From contig CAMMLS010000004.1 in assembly GCA_946497775.1 (NCBI GenBank), forward strand, positions 1 through 61,684: DNA of 61,684 nt, in the 5' to 3' direction. The DNA comes from an uncultured Clostridium sp. GTDB lineage: Bacteria; Bacillota; Clostridia; TANB77; CAG-508. This document shows positions 48,908-59,034 of this stretch, in pieces; position 1 is the stretch's first letter, and each line of letters begins with the position of its first letter. Under the pieces are notes generated by a model. That model saw only the letters and a program-made list of their open reading frames with translations, had not been told where the DNA came from and did no database searches. A program made the translations under genes and the position numbers.

Positions 48908-49669
48908 ATGGAAAAATATAAATGCAATAAAAGTTTTAAAGAACTAAGAGAAATGAAAAGGAAAAATAGTTTAGATAAAAAAATGTTAGCAAAAATCGGA
49001 GCTGTTGTATCTGTCGTTTCTATTGCTGCTGGTTTTGCATTTGCTAATGGTAGAGATATAATTACCAATAATGATATAGTAAAACACTCAACTGTTGAAA
49101 CAAAATTATCACAAAAATCAGATATAGAATCTCCTGTTTTTTCAGCTTTTAAGCAATCAAATATTGATACTTTCGAAATGATTAAAACAGATTTACTAAG
49201 ATACAAAGAATTACATAATATGCATATACGTTCTGATAAAGACGAAGCTGAGTTAAAAGAATTAATTGAGAAAATAAATTCAAATTCTAACATAATTGAA
49301 AGCCTAGCTTTAAATACAGCCAAAGCAAAGTTGGCAGATGCATATCATTTGAGTCATTATGATGATGTAAAAATTAAAGTCGACATGGAAACTCATTCAT
49401 TTGTAGTGCAAGATGGAACAACTGGTAAATCTTTATTCCACTCAGAAGATAGAGATGAAACTAATTTATCAAAAACAATACTAAAATTGGCAGATACTCA
49501 AAATTTACCACATGACTCATTATTTGAAAAAACAAGAAAAGCAAATTCATTATACGGATTATACAATGAATCTGTTAAAACTGCTAATAAAACATATATT
49601 GCCAAAGACGGCAAGTTAATGCAAGTAGAAAATATAGATTTACACAAATCATTAGGTGAAGAAAGATAA
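48908..49669 (+). CDS. Hypothetical single-pass membrane protein, 253 residues
   Basis: AGGAGGAG precedes the ATG. After a basic N-terminus there is one hydrophobic helix (about 29-47), then a helical, mostly charged extracytoplasmic domain. No known domain is recognised. It ends at an intrinsic terminator that lies between it and the next gene, which it may still reach by read-through. Confidence 0.75.
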   Translation: MEKYKCNKSFKELREMKRKNSLDKKMLAKIGAVVSVVSIAAGFAFANGRDIITNNDIVKHSTVETKLSQKSDIESPVFSAFKQSNIDTFEMIKTDLLRYKELHNMHIRSDKDEAELKELIEKINSNSNIIESLALNTAKAKLADAYHLSHYDDVKIKVDMETHSFVVQDGTTGKSLFHSEDRDETNLSKTILKLADTQNLPHDSLFEKTRKANSLYGLYNESVKTANKTYIAKDGKLMQVENIDLHKSLGEER

Positions 49670-49692
49670 CACTCGTATATGAATATAAACAA

Positions 49693-49735
49693 AAAAACAA
49701 TCATAAACTGTATAAAAGCTTATGATTGTTTTTTT
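49693..49735 (+). terminator. Terminator abutting the next gene's ribosome site
   Basis: AAACAATCATAA and TTATGATTGTTT form a 12-base stem followed by a T-run that runs straight into GGAGG, the ribosome site of the 49748 gene. Read-through would be required for co-expression with the upstream gene; a promoter before 49748 is not obvious. Confidence 0.8.
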
Positions 49736-49747
49736 GGAGGTTTTTAT

Positions 49748-50299
49748 ATGTTTGTTTATAATTTTAAAGTAACTCGTACGAGTATATTTAAGTGTATACT
49801 CATTATAGCAGCAATTATTTTTATTATACTCTTTGGTATTGCGGTATACCGTATTGTTTCAGCAAGTTTAGGTGATAATTTTAAAGTAAATGACTCAATA
49901 ATTCAAGGTGAAGTTGCCACTTTAACTGTTGATAATTATACCGATGTACTTAAAATGGTTCATAATGATTTAAATACATATATAGGGCAAAAAATTAAAT
50001 TTTCTGGATATGTATATAGAGCTCCTGATTTTACAGATTGCGAATTTGTTTTAGCCAGAAATATGCTTGTAAACAACAATTCTCAAAGTCTTATAGTAGG
50101 TTTTTTGTGTAATTATGATGATATAAAATCATATCCCGACAATACTTGGGTTGAAATAACTGGTGAAATTACAAAAGGTGATTACCATGGTGAAATTCCA
50201 GTTATTAAAATAACTCAAATAAATAAAATTCAAAAGCCTACTGATGAATTTGTATTTCCACCAGATGATACATATATATCTACATCTGTAATATTATAA
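49748..50299 (+). CDS. Membrane-anchored OB-fold protein, TIGR03943/YcgQ C-terminal-like
   Basis: The start is the ATG after GGAGG, 23 codons inside the longest open frame. The 183 residues have one membrane helix (about 10-35) and an OB-like domain with IGQKIKFSGYVYRAPDF, EFVLARNMLV, NTWVEITGEIT and PVIKITQI. It resembles the C-terminal part of TIGR03943 (YcgQ) proteins without their membrane half. Function unknown. Confidence 0.72.
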   Translation: MFVYNFKVTRTSIFKCILIIAAIIFIILFGIAVYRIVSASLGDNFKVNDSIIQGEVATLTVDNYTDVLKMVHNDLNTYIGQKIKFSGYVYRAPDFTDCEFVLARNMLVNNNSQSLIVGFLCNYDDIKSYPDNTWVEITGEITKGDYHGEIPVIKITQINKIQKPTDEFVFPPDDTYISTSVIL

Positions 50300-50300
50300 C

Positions 50301-50351
50301 AAAAATACTGTTTGAACTTTACGTTAAATGTAAAATTCAAACAGTATTTTT
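50301..50351. terminator. Bidirectional terminator
   Basis: AAAAATACTGTTTGAA and TTCAAACAGTATTTTT form a 16-base perfect stem with a 19-base loop between two convergent genes; it overlaps the ytvI stop by two bases. Confidence 0.92.
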
Positions 50352-51447
50352 ATTTTCTATCAAATATAGTTTTTACAACTCCCCTATCTATTAATGCTCC
50401 ATAAACATTTTTTATTACAATTAGTGCAATAGGGCCTAATAATAAACCAAGTATTCCAATAATTTTAAAGCCGGTGTACATTGCAATTAAAGTAAAAATA
50501 GGATGTATTCCTATTTGCTTACTAACAATCTTAGGTTCTATAAATTGTCTTACAATTGATATTATAGCAAAAATAATAAGTATTCCTATTGCAAGCTTAA
50601 GATCTCCATTTATAGCTTCTATAAATGCCCATGGTATCATAACTGTTCCTGATCCTAAAATTGGCAATGCATCTACAAAACCTATCCCAATTGCTGCTAA
50701 AAACGGATACCCTATATTAAATCCTAGCCATTTTAAAATGTATAAACCAATTAAAACTTGTATAAAAGAAATTCCAACTAAAATAAATTCTGCCTTTAAA
50801 TAATATCCTAAACTGCTTATAAGTTCTCTTAAATGTAATAGCAATCGCTTTACCCATGTTTTTGGAAAATGATGCTCAACTTGGTCTAAAATATATAATT
50901 TATCAACACATATAAAATAAGTTGCCATTAAAGTAACTGCTATATATATTCCTAATGTTGGTAAAGTAGTAATCCATTTAATAACTGAGTTTAATATATT
51001 ACTAATCATTTTAGATATATTTGTTATAATATCTTGCATTGAATTTTGCATTATTTCCGTTATTTTATCTGACATATTTATTTTATCTAAATTTATATTT
51101 TGAATTAAACTCTGAAATTGACTATAAATTTTTTCCGAATATTCATTAATTCCACCTAACATGTTGTATGCTTCCGAGGCTAATGTAATAATCCCCCATG
51201 CTATTATTCCAATAAGTATTGCTGAAACTATTATAAGTACTATAATTGCCGATGTTTTTCTAGGAAGTTTTGTACGCTTGTGTACATATTTAATTATTGG
51301 CTCTATTAACATTGCTATTGCGAAGGCAATAACAAATGGCATGTAAAATATAGAACATTTTATTAATAAATAAAATCCTAAAATACTTAGAAATAATATG
51401 AAAATTCTTTTAACAACTTTACTCCAATATCCCATATCTACTACCAT
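50350..51447 (-). CDS. ytvI: AI-2E family transporter, YtvI-type sporulation membrane protein
   Basis: The 365-residue protein has about eight hydrophobic helices with the family motifs PFVIAFAIAMLIEPIIKYV (about 35-53), FVDALPILGSGTVMIPWA and LLGPIALIVIKN. Basic residues near 53-62 and length match the sporulation integral membrane protein YtvI. Transport function in this subgroup is unproven. AGGAGGTGG precedes the ATG. Confidence 0.88.
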   Translation of the reverse strand: MVVDMGYWSKVVKRIFILFLSILGFYLLIKCSIFYMPFVIAFAIAMLIEPIIKYVHKRTKLPRKTSAIIVLIIVSAILIGIIAWGIITLASEAYNMLGGINEYSEKIYSQFQSLIQNINLDKINMSDKITEIMQNSMQDIITNISKMISNILNSVIKWITTLPTLGIYIAVTLMATYFICVDKLYILDQVEHHFPKTWVKRLLLHLRELISSLGYYLKAEFILVGISFIQVLIGLYILKWLGFNIGYPFLAAIGIGFVDALPILGSGTVMIPWAFIEAINGDLKLAIGILIIFAIISIVRQFIEPKIVSKQIGIHPIFTLIAMYTGFKIIGILGLLLGPIALIVIKNVYGALIDRGVVKTIFDRK

Positions 51448-51487
51448 TTGTCCACCTCCTTTTATATTCTATTCTTTGTGCTTGGTT

Positions 51488-51934
51488 TTATTCAGCATTT
51501 TTTACATCTTGTCCTTTTGTATGGCATACACATTCTATTGTGTTAGATAAACATTCATCTGTTACACAATGAAATTGAGCTAAATTTCCAAGTGTTATCA
51601 TACCAACTACTTTTTCATCCATTACAACAGGAATTCTTCTTACTTGATTATCTGCCATTATTTTTGCAACTGCTGTTGTGTCTGTATCTGGTGATGTTCT
51701 TATTATTTTTGTTGTCATTATATCCGAAATTGGTGTTTGGTTTGAATCTTTACCACACGCAATACTTCTTAAAACAATATCTCTATCAGTTACCATACCA
51801 ACAAGTTTTCCGTCTTTCCCACAAACAGGAATACTGCCTATATGATGTTCTCCCATTAGCTTTGCAACACTAGTTACAGTGTCTTCTGGATTAACGCAAA
51901 CTACTTGTTTACACATACATTCTTGTACTTTCAT
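51488..51934 (-). CDS. CBS-domain protein
   Basis: The 148 residues hold two CBS domains (about 1-57 and 70-125), with VTDRDIVLRSIACG and VGMITLGNLAQFH as the typical ends of each. Such pairs bind adenine nucleotides and regulate partners. Extra cysteines (CMCKQVVC, and CLSNTIECVCH near the end) are unusual for the family and could bind metal. The partner is unknown. Confidence 0.85.
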   Translation of the reverse strand: MKVQECMCKQVVCVNPEDTVTSVAKLMGEHHIGSIPVCGKDGKLVGMVTDRDIVLRSIACGKDSNQTPISDIMTTKIIRTSPDTDTTAVAKIMADNQVRRIPVVMDEKVVGMITLGNLAQFHCVTDECLSNTIECVCHTKGQDVKNAE

Positions 51935-51961
51935 AATATAAAACCGCCTTTCAAAAATAAA

Positions 51962-52000
51962 ATAAATAGGTACAATATTAAATTATTGTACCTATTTATT
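51962..52000 (-). terminator. Terminator of the 208-residue gene
   Basis: ATAAATAGGTACAATA and TATTGTACCTATTTAT form a long A/T-flanked stem 29 bases past the stop of the gene at 52029, upstream of the CBS gene start. Confidence 0.85.
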
Positions 52001-52028
52001 TTTCTCAATTATTATAATTAATATTCAA

Positions 52029-52655
52029 TTAATACATATTACCATAATATCCTTGCATTTCTTGATTTTGTGGATTTATTCCATAAGATTGCATTTGTGA
52101 GTCTCTTGGCATTGGTGGTCTTGGATTTCCAGGAAATGGTGGTCTACCAGGAAACGGTGGCCTTCCTGAGAATGGTGGTCTACCAGGTCTATGTCTACGC
52201 AATAGTTCCCTTATAATTAAAATTCTTATTAAATCACGTAATGTATTATTAGGTCTTCTTTGTCTTGTTTCAGCATTTCTTATATTTGTTTCATTTCTAG
52301 TTGTTTGTTCGTTTCTAGATGAAGTAGATACCTTATTTGTACTAGTTGTTCTTGTTTCCTGTTTTGGTTTTTCCTCTCCTCTTACTTCATTTTCAATCTC
52401 TAAATTTGAATAAACCTCATCTGTTAGCCTAGATATTAAATCTTCTGTAATTTCTCCTCTATATTGTGTGCATGCTTTGCAAACCATTGGATATACTACT
52501 CTATATATTTCTGGATATAAATTTTCTACATCCTCATTTGACATTTCCATATTTCTTTGACCCATATCATAATAATTATTATATGTAGAAGTGTTAGATT
52601 CTCTTGGATATCCTAGTACATCCCTCATGTATTCTTCATAACTTTGATAGTACAT
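52029..52655 (-). CDS. Hypothetical protein with Pro/Gly-rich C-terminus
   Basis: The 208 residues start MYYQSYEEYMRDVLGYP. There is a structured part near 45-90 with two cysteines (VCKACTQ), a basic low-complexity middle rich in Thr, Asn and Arg, and a tail of RPPFSGRPPFPG-type repeats (about 158-185). AGGAGG precedes the ATG. The layout suggests a surface or spore-coat-like protein, but this is only a guess. Confidence 0.72.
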   Translation of the reverse strand: MYYQSYEEYMRDVLGYPRESNTSTYNNYYDMGQRNMEMSNEDVENLYPEIYRVVYPMVCKACTQYRGEITEDLISRLTDEVYSNLEIENEVRGEEKPKQETRTTSTNKVSTSSRNEQTTRNETNIRNAETRQRRPNNTLRDLIRILIIRELLRRHRPGRPPFSGRPPFPGRPPFPGNPRPPMPRDSQMQSYGINPQNQEMQGYYGNMY

Positions 52656-52710
52656 AATAAACCTCCTAAATAAGCTATTTTTTATATACTATTCAAATAA
52701 TTTATTTTGG

Positions 52711-54111
52711 TTACAAAGAATTAACTAAATTTTTAAACTTATCACCACGTTCTTCAAAATTTTTATACATATCAAAACTTGCACTAGCAGGTGAAAATAG
52801 CACTATTTCACCTTTTTTTACAATTTTTTTAGCAGTATTTACGGTTTCTTTTAGTGTATCACATTCTACAATTTCTATTCTCTTTCCTTCTATATTCATT
52901 TCTTTTTCAACCGCTTCTTTTATTTTTTTAGAAGTTGCCCCCATTAAAATCAAAGCAGAAACATTATCTAAAATTGGTTTTGCTATTGGTGTATAATCTA
53001 AATGTTTATCATAACCGCCTGCTATTAAAACTATTTTTTCATCAAAAGAATTAAGTCCTGCTATTGTTCTAGTTGGACTAGTTCCAATAGAATCATTATA
53101 CCATTTTACACCATTTATTTCTCTTACAAATTCTAATCTATGTGCTACACCTTTAAAATTAGAAATAGCTTTAACTTGTACATCTTCATCTGCAATTCCG
53201 AGAGTTGCAGCAACTGCGGCACAAGCATTTTCATAGTTGTGTGTTCCTTTAAGCATTAATTCTTTTGTAGAAACAAGATGTTTTCTTAATTTGTCTTTAC
53301 ATATTTTAATTATATTATCATCAAGAATTACTCCATCTGCTAATTTTCTTTCCTTGCTAAAAAATATAACTTTACCTTTTGCTTCATTTGCACACTCTCT
53401 TGTTATTTCATTATCATAATTTAATATAACAATACCATTTTCATTTTGAAATTTAAAAATATTTTTTTTGCACTCAATATATTCTTCATAAGACTTATGA
53501 ATATCTAAATGATTTGGAGATATATTTGTAATAACAGCAATTTGTGGGCTTGTTTTAATATTCATAAGTTGAAAACTACTAAGTTCTAATACCACTACAT
53601 CATCTGGTCTCATTTCTTCAATTTTTGTAAATAGAGGAAATCCTATATTACCTCCCAAATAACATTTATATCCCTGATTTTTTACGATTTCATAAATTAA
53701 ACTAGTAGTAGTTGTTTTACCATCGCTACCTGTTACTCCTATAATAGTTGCAGGACATAATTCCATAAGCATTTCTATTTCAGAAGTAATAACAGCACCT
53801 CTTTTGGCTTCTTCTAGAAGTTCTGGTGTATCTGGTCTACAAGTTGGTGAACGAAATATGATATCAAACCCAGATAATTTAGAAAGATTATTTGGTCCAA
53901 AAGAAAACTCTATATTTCTATCTGTTATTTTATCTAGAATGCTTTTGTCAATATCATCGATATTTCTATTATCAAAAACAGTTATTTTAGCACCTAATTT
54001 ATACAAATAATCTAAAAGCGGTACATTACTAACACCCAAACCAATTATAGCAGTCTTTCTTCTTTTTATGTAATTACAAAACTCATTTAGCTTTTCATTT
54101 TTAAAATCCAT
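52711..54111 (-). CDS. murD: UDP-N-acetylmuramoyl-alanine--D-glutamate ligase
   Basis: Adds D-glutamate to the peptidoglycan precursor. The 466 residues have an N-terminal Rossmann domain, the ATP loop GVTGSDGKTTTTSL (about 119-132), the middle motif NISPNHLDIHKSYEEY, and the C-terminal domain beginning NGVKWYNDSIGTSPT. Length fits the family. Confidence 0.95.
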   Translation of the reverse strand: MDFKNEKLNEFCNYIKRRKTAIIGLGVSNVPLLDYLYKLGAKITVFDNRNIDDIDKSILDKITDRNIEFSFGPNNLSKLSGFDIIFRSPTCRPDTPELLEEAKRGAVITSEIEMLMELCPATIIGVTGSDGKTTTTSLIYEIVKNQGYKCYLGGNIGFPLFTKIEEMRPDDVVVLELSSFQLMNIKTSPQIAVITNISPNHLDIHKSYEEYIECKKNIFKFQNENGIVILNYDNEITRECANEAKGKVIFFSKERKLADGVILDDNIIKICKDKLRKHLVSTKELMLKGTHNYENACAAVAATLGIADEDVQVKAISNFKGVAHRLEFVREINGVKWYNDSIGTSPTRTIAGLNSFDEKIVLIAGGYDKHLDYTPIAKPILDNVSALILMGATSKKIKEAVEKEMNIEGKRIEIVECDTLKETVNTAKKIVKKGEIVLFSPASASFDMYKNFEERGDKFKNLVNSL

Positions 54112-54126
54112 AAAAGCACCTCCATT

Positions 54127-54804
54127 CTATTTAATATATTCTAATAACTTACAAATTGCCTCTTTCGGCGTTTTAATATTAGTAACATCTATCTCAATAG
54201 TCTTCTTGCTTTTATCATAAAAGCCAGCTTTTTTCTGCAGAGCATCTCTTTTAACAATATTTTCTTTTATCTCTTCAATATTAGCATCTTCATATTGTAT
54301 ACATTTTCTTCTAACTCTTTCATCTAAATCAGCTGTAATAAAGAAATGATAATCAGTATCAGGATAAATCTTCATAATACCTCTACCAGAAATAATAACA
54401 GTATGAGATTTTTTAAGTTCATTTATAATATTTCTTGCAAACTCGAATAATTTTTCATTATTAGCTACTCCACCGACCTTAGAAACAGCCATAGAAGATT
54501 CCTTTGATTGTAAAGCCTCTTCACTTAATTTTTCATTATTATAATAAAAATAAGTTTCTCTATTTTCAATGGTCATTTTAACTCCTAATTTATCCATTAC
54601 CATTTTTATATCTACATTATTTATATTACTTTTTACCTTTTCCATTAAAACTGCATTTTTCATCATAACATATACAATTGCTCTATATAAATTACTACCA
54701 TTTAAAAAAACAGAATTAGGAATTTGTTTAAGCATTTCTCTACAAATAGTAGTTTTCCCACTACCTACTAATCCTTCAATTCCTATAACAATATTATTTT
54801 TCAT
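54127..54804 (-). CDS. Cytidylate kinase-like P-loop protein
   Basis: The start MKNNIVIGIEGLVGSGKTT is chosen because GGAAGTG precedes it. The 225 residues have Walker A GLVGSGKT and an internal NVD/LEID pattern, with the ISGRGIMKIYPDTDYHFFIT stretch typical of CMP kinases. It may be a paralogue of Cmk rather than the essential enzyme. It lies 15 bases before murD. Confidence 0.82.
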   Translation of the reverse strand: MKNNIVIGIEGLVGSGKTTICREMLKQIPNSVFLNGSNLYRAIVYVMMKNAVLMEKVKSNINNVDIKMVMDKLGVKMTIENRETYFYYNNEKLSEEALQSKESSMAVSKVGGVANNEKLFEFARNIINELKKSHTVIISGRGIMKIYPDTDYHFFITADLDERVRRKCIQYEDANIEEIKENIVKRDALQKKAGFYDKSKKTIEIDVTNIKTPKEAICKLLEYIK

Positions 54805-54868
54805 AACTACACTTCCTTTTGTTCTAGTTATTTTATCACATATTATAACTAATGTAAAATGCAATATA

Positions 54869-54896
54869 AAAAAGAGAAACCAAATGGTTTCTCTTT
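54869..54896. terminator. Bidirectional terminator
   Basis: AAAGAGAAACC and GGTTTCTCTTT form an 11-base stem with a 4-base loop, with A/T runs on both sides. It separates the 25-residue gene from the kinase gene. Confidence 0.9.
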
Positions 54897-54922
54897 TTGG
54901 GGATTACTGATTTTTAGAACTG

Positions 54923-55000
54923 CTAATGGATGATATAATCATCTCTTCTCGGGTTAATTACTGCTAACACAATAATACAAATAACAATCGCCAAAATCAT
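54923..55000 (-). CDS. Very small membrane peptide, 25 residues
   Basis: ATG follows GGGAGGGG at eight bases. The product begins MILAIVICIIVLAVI and ends NPRRDDYIIH: one hydrophobic helix and a charged tail. Both the strong ribosome site and the dedicated terminator downstream support expression. It is below the usual gene-finder size limit. Function unknown. Confidence 0.65.
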   Translation of the reverse strand: MILAIVICIIVLAVINPRRDDYIIH

Positions 55001-55130
55001 TGTTATCCCCTCCCTATTTAAGGATAATATTATTTTAGCATATGAATACTGTTTTTTCAACATATCACTGGATTATATTAACTTTCTATCTCGTTTAACA
55101 ATAAACTTTTAATCCTTTCTATAATATACA

Positions 55131-55158
55131 AGCCTTCTATATTAAAATATAGAAGGCT
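55131..55158. repeat. 13-base perfect inverted repeat
   Basis: AGCCTTCTATATT and AATATAGAAGGCT with a 2-base loop. No T-run follows on either strand, so it is a less likely terminator; it may be an operator or a mobile-element end. Confidence 0.5.
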
Positions 55159-55243
55159 AAACATTTTCAAAATAGATAATTCATGTATATTTTTACAAAA
55201 TATTGGCAAAATAATACTACCACAAATTAAGGAGGTGCTTCTG

Positions 55244-55339
55244 ATGGGAAACAAAAATAAAGAAAATAAAAACAATAAAAGCAATAAGAACAATAATGGA
55301 AAAAACACTGAAAAAAATAACAGCCAAAGTGAGCAATAA
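55244..55339 (+). CDS. Asn/Lys-rich small protein, 31 residues
   Basis: ATG follows AAGGAGGTG at eight bases. The product is almost entirely Asn, Lys, Ser, Glu and Gln (MGNKNKENKNNKSN and so on), which recalls small acid-soluble or coat-type spore proteins in composition only. A good terminator follows directly. It is the only plus-strand gene in this stretch. Confidence 0.65.
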   Translation: MGNKNKENKNNKSNKNNNGKNTEKNNSQSEQ

Positions 55340-55345
55340 TTTTTA

Positions 55346-55371
55346 AAGGGTATCCGCATTTGGATACCCTT
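55346..55371. terminator. Bidirectional terminator
   Basis: AAGGGTATCC and GGATACCCTT (10-base stem, 6-base loop) lie between the 31-residue gene and the convergent uvrA end. Confidence 0.9.
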
Positions 55372-55390
55372 TTATTGTATTTATTGAAAT

Positions 55391-58213
55391 TTACATTAAA
55401 TATTTCTCTAAAAATTTTCCTGTATATGACCTATTGTTTTTACATATTTGCTCAGGGGTACCAATTGCTACAACTTCTCCACCTCTGTCTCCTCCTTCTG
55501 GGCCTAAGTCGATAATATGGTCAGCAGTTTTTATTAAGTCTAAATTATGTTCTATTACAATAATACTATTTCCTGTATCTACAAGTCTTTGCAAAATATC
55601 AACTAATTTATGAACATCTGCAATATGTAATCCAGTTGTTGGCTCGTCTAATATGTATAAAGTTTTTCCTGTTGCCCTTTTAGATAGCTCAGTAGCAAGT
55701 TTAATTCTTTGTGCTTCTCCACCTGATAAAGTAGTAGAAGGTTGTCCAAGCTTTATATAACCTAATCCAACGTCACATAAAGTTTGAAGTTTTGGTTTAA
55801 TTTTAGGTATATTCGCAAAAAAATCTAATGCTTCTTCAACTGTCATGTTTAAAACATCTGAAATGCTCTTTCCTTTATATTTAACTTCTAATGTTTCTTT
55901 ATTATATCTTTTACCTTTACACACTTCACATGGAACATAAATATCTGGTAAGAAATGCATTTCTATTTTTAATATACCATCACCATTACATGCCTCACAT
56001 CGACCTCCTGCGACATTAAAGCTAAATCTACCTTTTGAATATCCTCTCATTTTTGCTTCATTTGTTCCTGCAAAGATGTCTCTTATTAGGTCAAATACTC
56101 CTGTATATGTAGCAGGATTTGAACGTGGAGTTCTTCCTATTGGCGATTGGTCTATATTAATTATTTTATCTATATTGTTTATGCCTTTAATCTCTTTGCA
56201 TTTACCGTGTTTTTCATTTGCTCCATTTAGTTCTTTGGCAATATATTTATATAAAATTTCATTAACTAATGTACTTTTTCCAGAACCAGAAACTCCTGTA
56301 ACACAAGTAAAAACTCCAAGTGGAAATTTTACATCTACATTTTTTAAATTATGTTCTGTGGCCCCTAAAATTTCAATTGATTTACCATTTGATTTTCTTC
56401 TTTTTTTAGGAACTAATATCTGTTTCCTTCCACTTAAATATTGACCTGTTATAGATTCTGGAATTTGTTTTATTTCTTCAGCGGTGCCTTGTGCTATAAC
56501 ATTCCCGCCGTGAACTCCTGCGCCTGGTCCTATATCTATAATTTGGTCTGCTGCATACATAGTATCTTCATCGTGTTCAACTACTAATACTGTATTTCCT
56601 AAATCTCTCAATTTTTTTAATGTTGCCAAAAGTTTATCATTGTCTCTTTGGTGTAATCCTATACTTGGCTCGTCTAGTATATATAATACTCCTGTTAATC
56701 CAGAGCCTATTTGTGTTGCCAAACGAATTCTTTGTGCCTCTCCTCCTGATAAAGTACCTGCTGACCTTGAAAGTGTTAAGTATTCAAGTCCTACATCTAT
56801 TAAAAATTGTAATCTTTTATCTAATTCTTTTAAAATTTGGTCTGCTATCATTGCATCAGTTTTACCTAATTCTAGATTATTTAACCAAGTCTTTATTTTG
56901 TTAATTGGCATGTTTGTAAGTTCATTAATATTTTTGTCTTTTACTTTTACAGCTAAGCTCATTTTGTTTAATCTTGCCCCATTACAAGTATCACAATGGC
57001 TATTGCTCATATACATTTCGTAAAAGTCTCTCATTCCTTGTGATTTTGTTTCAGCATATCTTCTTTCTAATGTTGGTATAACACCTTCAAATGGTGCTTT
57101 AAATTTTCTTGTTCCAGCTGCTGATGTATATTCAAAATTAATTTCTTCATCTCCTGTTCCATATAATATTTTATCTAAAAAGCTTCTTGGTAATTTTTTA
57201 ATTGGAACACTTATATCTACTTTATAGTGTCTAGCAATACTTTCAAAATACATTTTTGCCATTGTTTCTGACTTTTTCATTGTGCTGGCACCAAAAGCTT
57301 TAACTCCATCATATAATGTTTTATTCTTATCTGGGAGAATTAAATCTTCGTCCATTTTCATTAAATAACCAATTCCACCACATGATGGGCATGCCCCAAA
57401 TGGATTGTTAAATGAAAACATTCTTGGGGAAAGCTCTTCAAAACTAATTCCGCAATCTGGACAAGCATAGTTTTGGCTAAATAGTTTTTCTTCTTTTCCT
57501 GGTATATCAATACTTACTAAATTATTTGCATGTGCTAATGCTATTTCTACTGATTCTGTTAATCTGTTTCTTATATCTGGTTTTATTACTAGCCTATCTA
57601 CTAATATGTCTATATTATGCTTTTTCTTTCTGTCGATATCTAAGTCGTCTGTTATTTCGTGTAGCACACCATCTACTCTAACTCTAATAAATCCTTCTTT
57701 TTGTAAGTCTTGTAAAAGTTTTACATATTCACCTTTTTTGCCTCTTATAACTGGTGCCAAAACTTGAATTTTTGTTCCTTCTTCTAGTTCCATTATATTA
57801 TCTACAATTTGGTCTATTGTTTGTTTCTCTATTTTTTTTCCACATTCTGGACAATATGGAACTCCTATTCTTGCATATAGAAGTCTTATGTAATCATATA
57901 TTTCTGTAACAGTTCCTACTGTTGAACGTGGATTTTTAGATGTAGTTTTTTGGTCTATTGAAATTGCTGGTGATAGTCCTTCAATTAGTTCTACATCTGG
58001 TTTTTCCATAAGTCCCAAAAATTGTCTTGCATATGATGATAAGCTTTCTACATATCTTCTTTGACCTTCGGCATATAGTGTATCAAATGCGAGTGATGAT
58101 TTTCCAGAACCAGATAGCCCAGTTATAACTACTAACTTATCTCTTGGTATTTCTAGACTGATATTTTTTAAATTGTGTTCTTTTGCTCCTTTTATTATTA
58201 TTGAATTATTCAT
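55391..58213 (-). CDS. uvrA: Excinuclease ABC subunit A
   Basis: DNA damage sensor of nucleotide excision repair. The 940 residues have two ABC-type ATPase halves: Walker [11 protein letters not shown] (about 33-42) and [10 protein letters not shown] (about 645-654). Zinc fingers are CPECGKK, CPDCG/CPSCG and CEACNGDG...CEVCKG, and the ABC signatures are [13 protein letters not shown] and [13 protein letters not shown]. Complete. It follows uvrB and the transglutaminase-like gene on the same strand. Confidence 0.97.
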   Translation of the reverse strand: MNNSIIIKGAKEHNLKNISLEIPRDKLVVITGLSGSGKSSLAFDTLYAEGQRRYVESLSSYARQFLGLMEKPDVELIEGLSPAISIDQKTTSKNPRSTVGTVTEIYDYIRLLYARIGVPYCPECGKKIEKQTIDQIVDNIMELEEGTKIQVLAPVIRGKKGEYVKLLQDLQKEGFIRVRVDGVLHEITDDLDIDRKKKHNIDILVDRLVIKPDIRNRLTESVEIALAHANNLVSIDIPGKEEKLFSQNYACPDCGISFEELSPRMFSFNNPFGACPSCGGIGYLMKMDEDLILPDKNKTLYDGVKAFGASTMKKSETMAKMYFESIARHYKVDISVPIKKLPRSFLDKILYGTGDEEINFEYTSAAGTRKFKAPFEGVIPTLERRYAETKSQGMRDFYEMYMSNSHCDTCNGARLNKMSLAVKVKDKNINELTNMPINKIKTWLNNLELGKTDAMIADQILKELDKRLQFLIDVGLEYLTLSRSAGTLSGGEAQRIRLATQIGSGLTGVLYILDEPSIGLHQRDNDKLLATLKKLRDLGNTVLVVEHDEDTMYAADQIIDIGPGAGVHGGNVIAQGTAEEIKQIPESITGQYLSGRKQILVPKKRRKSNGKSIEILGATEHNLKNVDVKFPLGVFTCVTGVSGSGKSTLVNEILYKYIAKELNGANEKHGKCKEIKGINNIDKIINIDQSPIGRTPRSNPATYTGVFDLIRDIFAGTNEAKMRGYSKGRFSFNVAGGRCEACNGDGILKIEMHFLPDIYVPCEVCKGKRYNKETLEVKYKGKSISDVLNMTVEEALDFFANIPKIKPKLQTLCDVGLGYIKLGQPSTTLSGGEAQRIKLATELSKRATGKTLYILDEPTTGLHIADVHKLVDILQRLVDTGNSIIVIEHNLDLIKTADHIIDLGPEGGDRGGEVVAIGTPEQICKNNRSYTGKFLEKYLM

Positions 58214-58222
58214 TTTTTACTC

Positions 58223-59020
58223 CTAAATTTCAATTTCAAAATCTTTTTCTTTTTTTATTTCTTTAATATTTTCATTGTAACTCATAAATGAGAACTTGTC
58301 CTTTGTTGGATATTTTGGCATTTCCATATAGTGATTATAAAAAGTATCGCAATTATCTCCATACGAAATTATGTCATCAACTGTATATGGCTTTTGTGGA
58401 CTTCTATAACCTAATTCTTCTTTTAAGTTGCTTGGTATTAATAGCATCATAGAAGTATCTACAACATAGTTTTTATTATTAATTTCTGTTTCTATCCAGG
58501 CATGTATACCATCTGAACAATTTTTAGTTCCTGTTAAAAAGTCTGCATATCCCTTGTAAAATAGTGGATTTTTAAAAATAACTCCCATTAATCTACTTGT
58601 ATTCATACAGGTTCCAATATGGTCCCCTCTTTTAAAATATTCATACATGCTAGAATAGCTTTCTACATTTATATTTTTTGTTTCTTCTAATAATGTTTTT
58701 CCATTTTTATATTCAAATTCTTCAAATGTTAATATTTCTTTTTTGTCCATGTATTCTTTTATTTTAGGTTGTAATTTAATTGCTGGTTCTCTTAAAGTAT
58801 CTATATCTTTCTTATTATCTTTGTATTTAAATACATTAATTATTTTTTTCCAAACATTTTCAGGAACAGTTTGACTTTTATCCTTTATTTTGCTTTCTAA
58901 GTCTTTTAATTCAAGGTCTTCAAATATAAAATCTATTTCATCCCATGTTGGAATTTTGCTTATATTATATCTTTCTTTTTCAAAAAATCTAAATAATTTA
59001 CCATTTTTGTAATATAACAT
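58223..59020 (-). CDS. Transglutaminase-like domain protein
   Basis: The 265 residues begin [20 protein letters not shown]. The C-terminal half has a papain-like catalytic set in transglutaminase order: Cys138 ([10 protein letters not shown]), His173 (GIHAWIE) and Asp188 (VVDTSMM). There is no signal peptide or membrane helix, so it should be cytosolic. It sits between uvrB (14-base gap) and uvrA (9-base gap), an unusual interruption of the uvr pair. Its substrate is unknown. Confidence 0.75.
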   Translation of the reverse strand: MLYYKNGKLFRFFEKERYNISKIPTWDEIDFIFEDLELKDLESKIKDKSQTVPENVWKKIINVFKYKDNKKDIDTLREPAIKLQPKIKEYMDKKEILTFEEFEYKNGKTLLEETKNINVESYSSMYEYFKRGDHIGTCMNTSRLMGVIFKNPLFYKGYADFLTGTKNCSDGIHAWIETEINNKNYVVDTSMMLLIPSNLKEELGYRSPQKPYTVDDIISYGDNCDTFYNHYMEMPKYPTKDKFSFMSYNENIKEIKKEKDFEIEI

Positions 59021-59034
59021 TTTGTTTTCTCTCC

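Noticed and set aside
55078..55359. A 93-residue minus-strand open frame opposite the Asn/Lys-rich peptide.
   Set aside because: It is a Leu/Phe-rich shadow of the AT-rich opposite strand, has no ribosome site and spans the 13-base palindrome.
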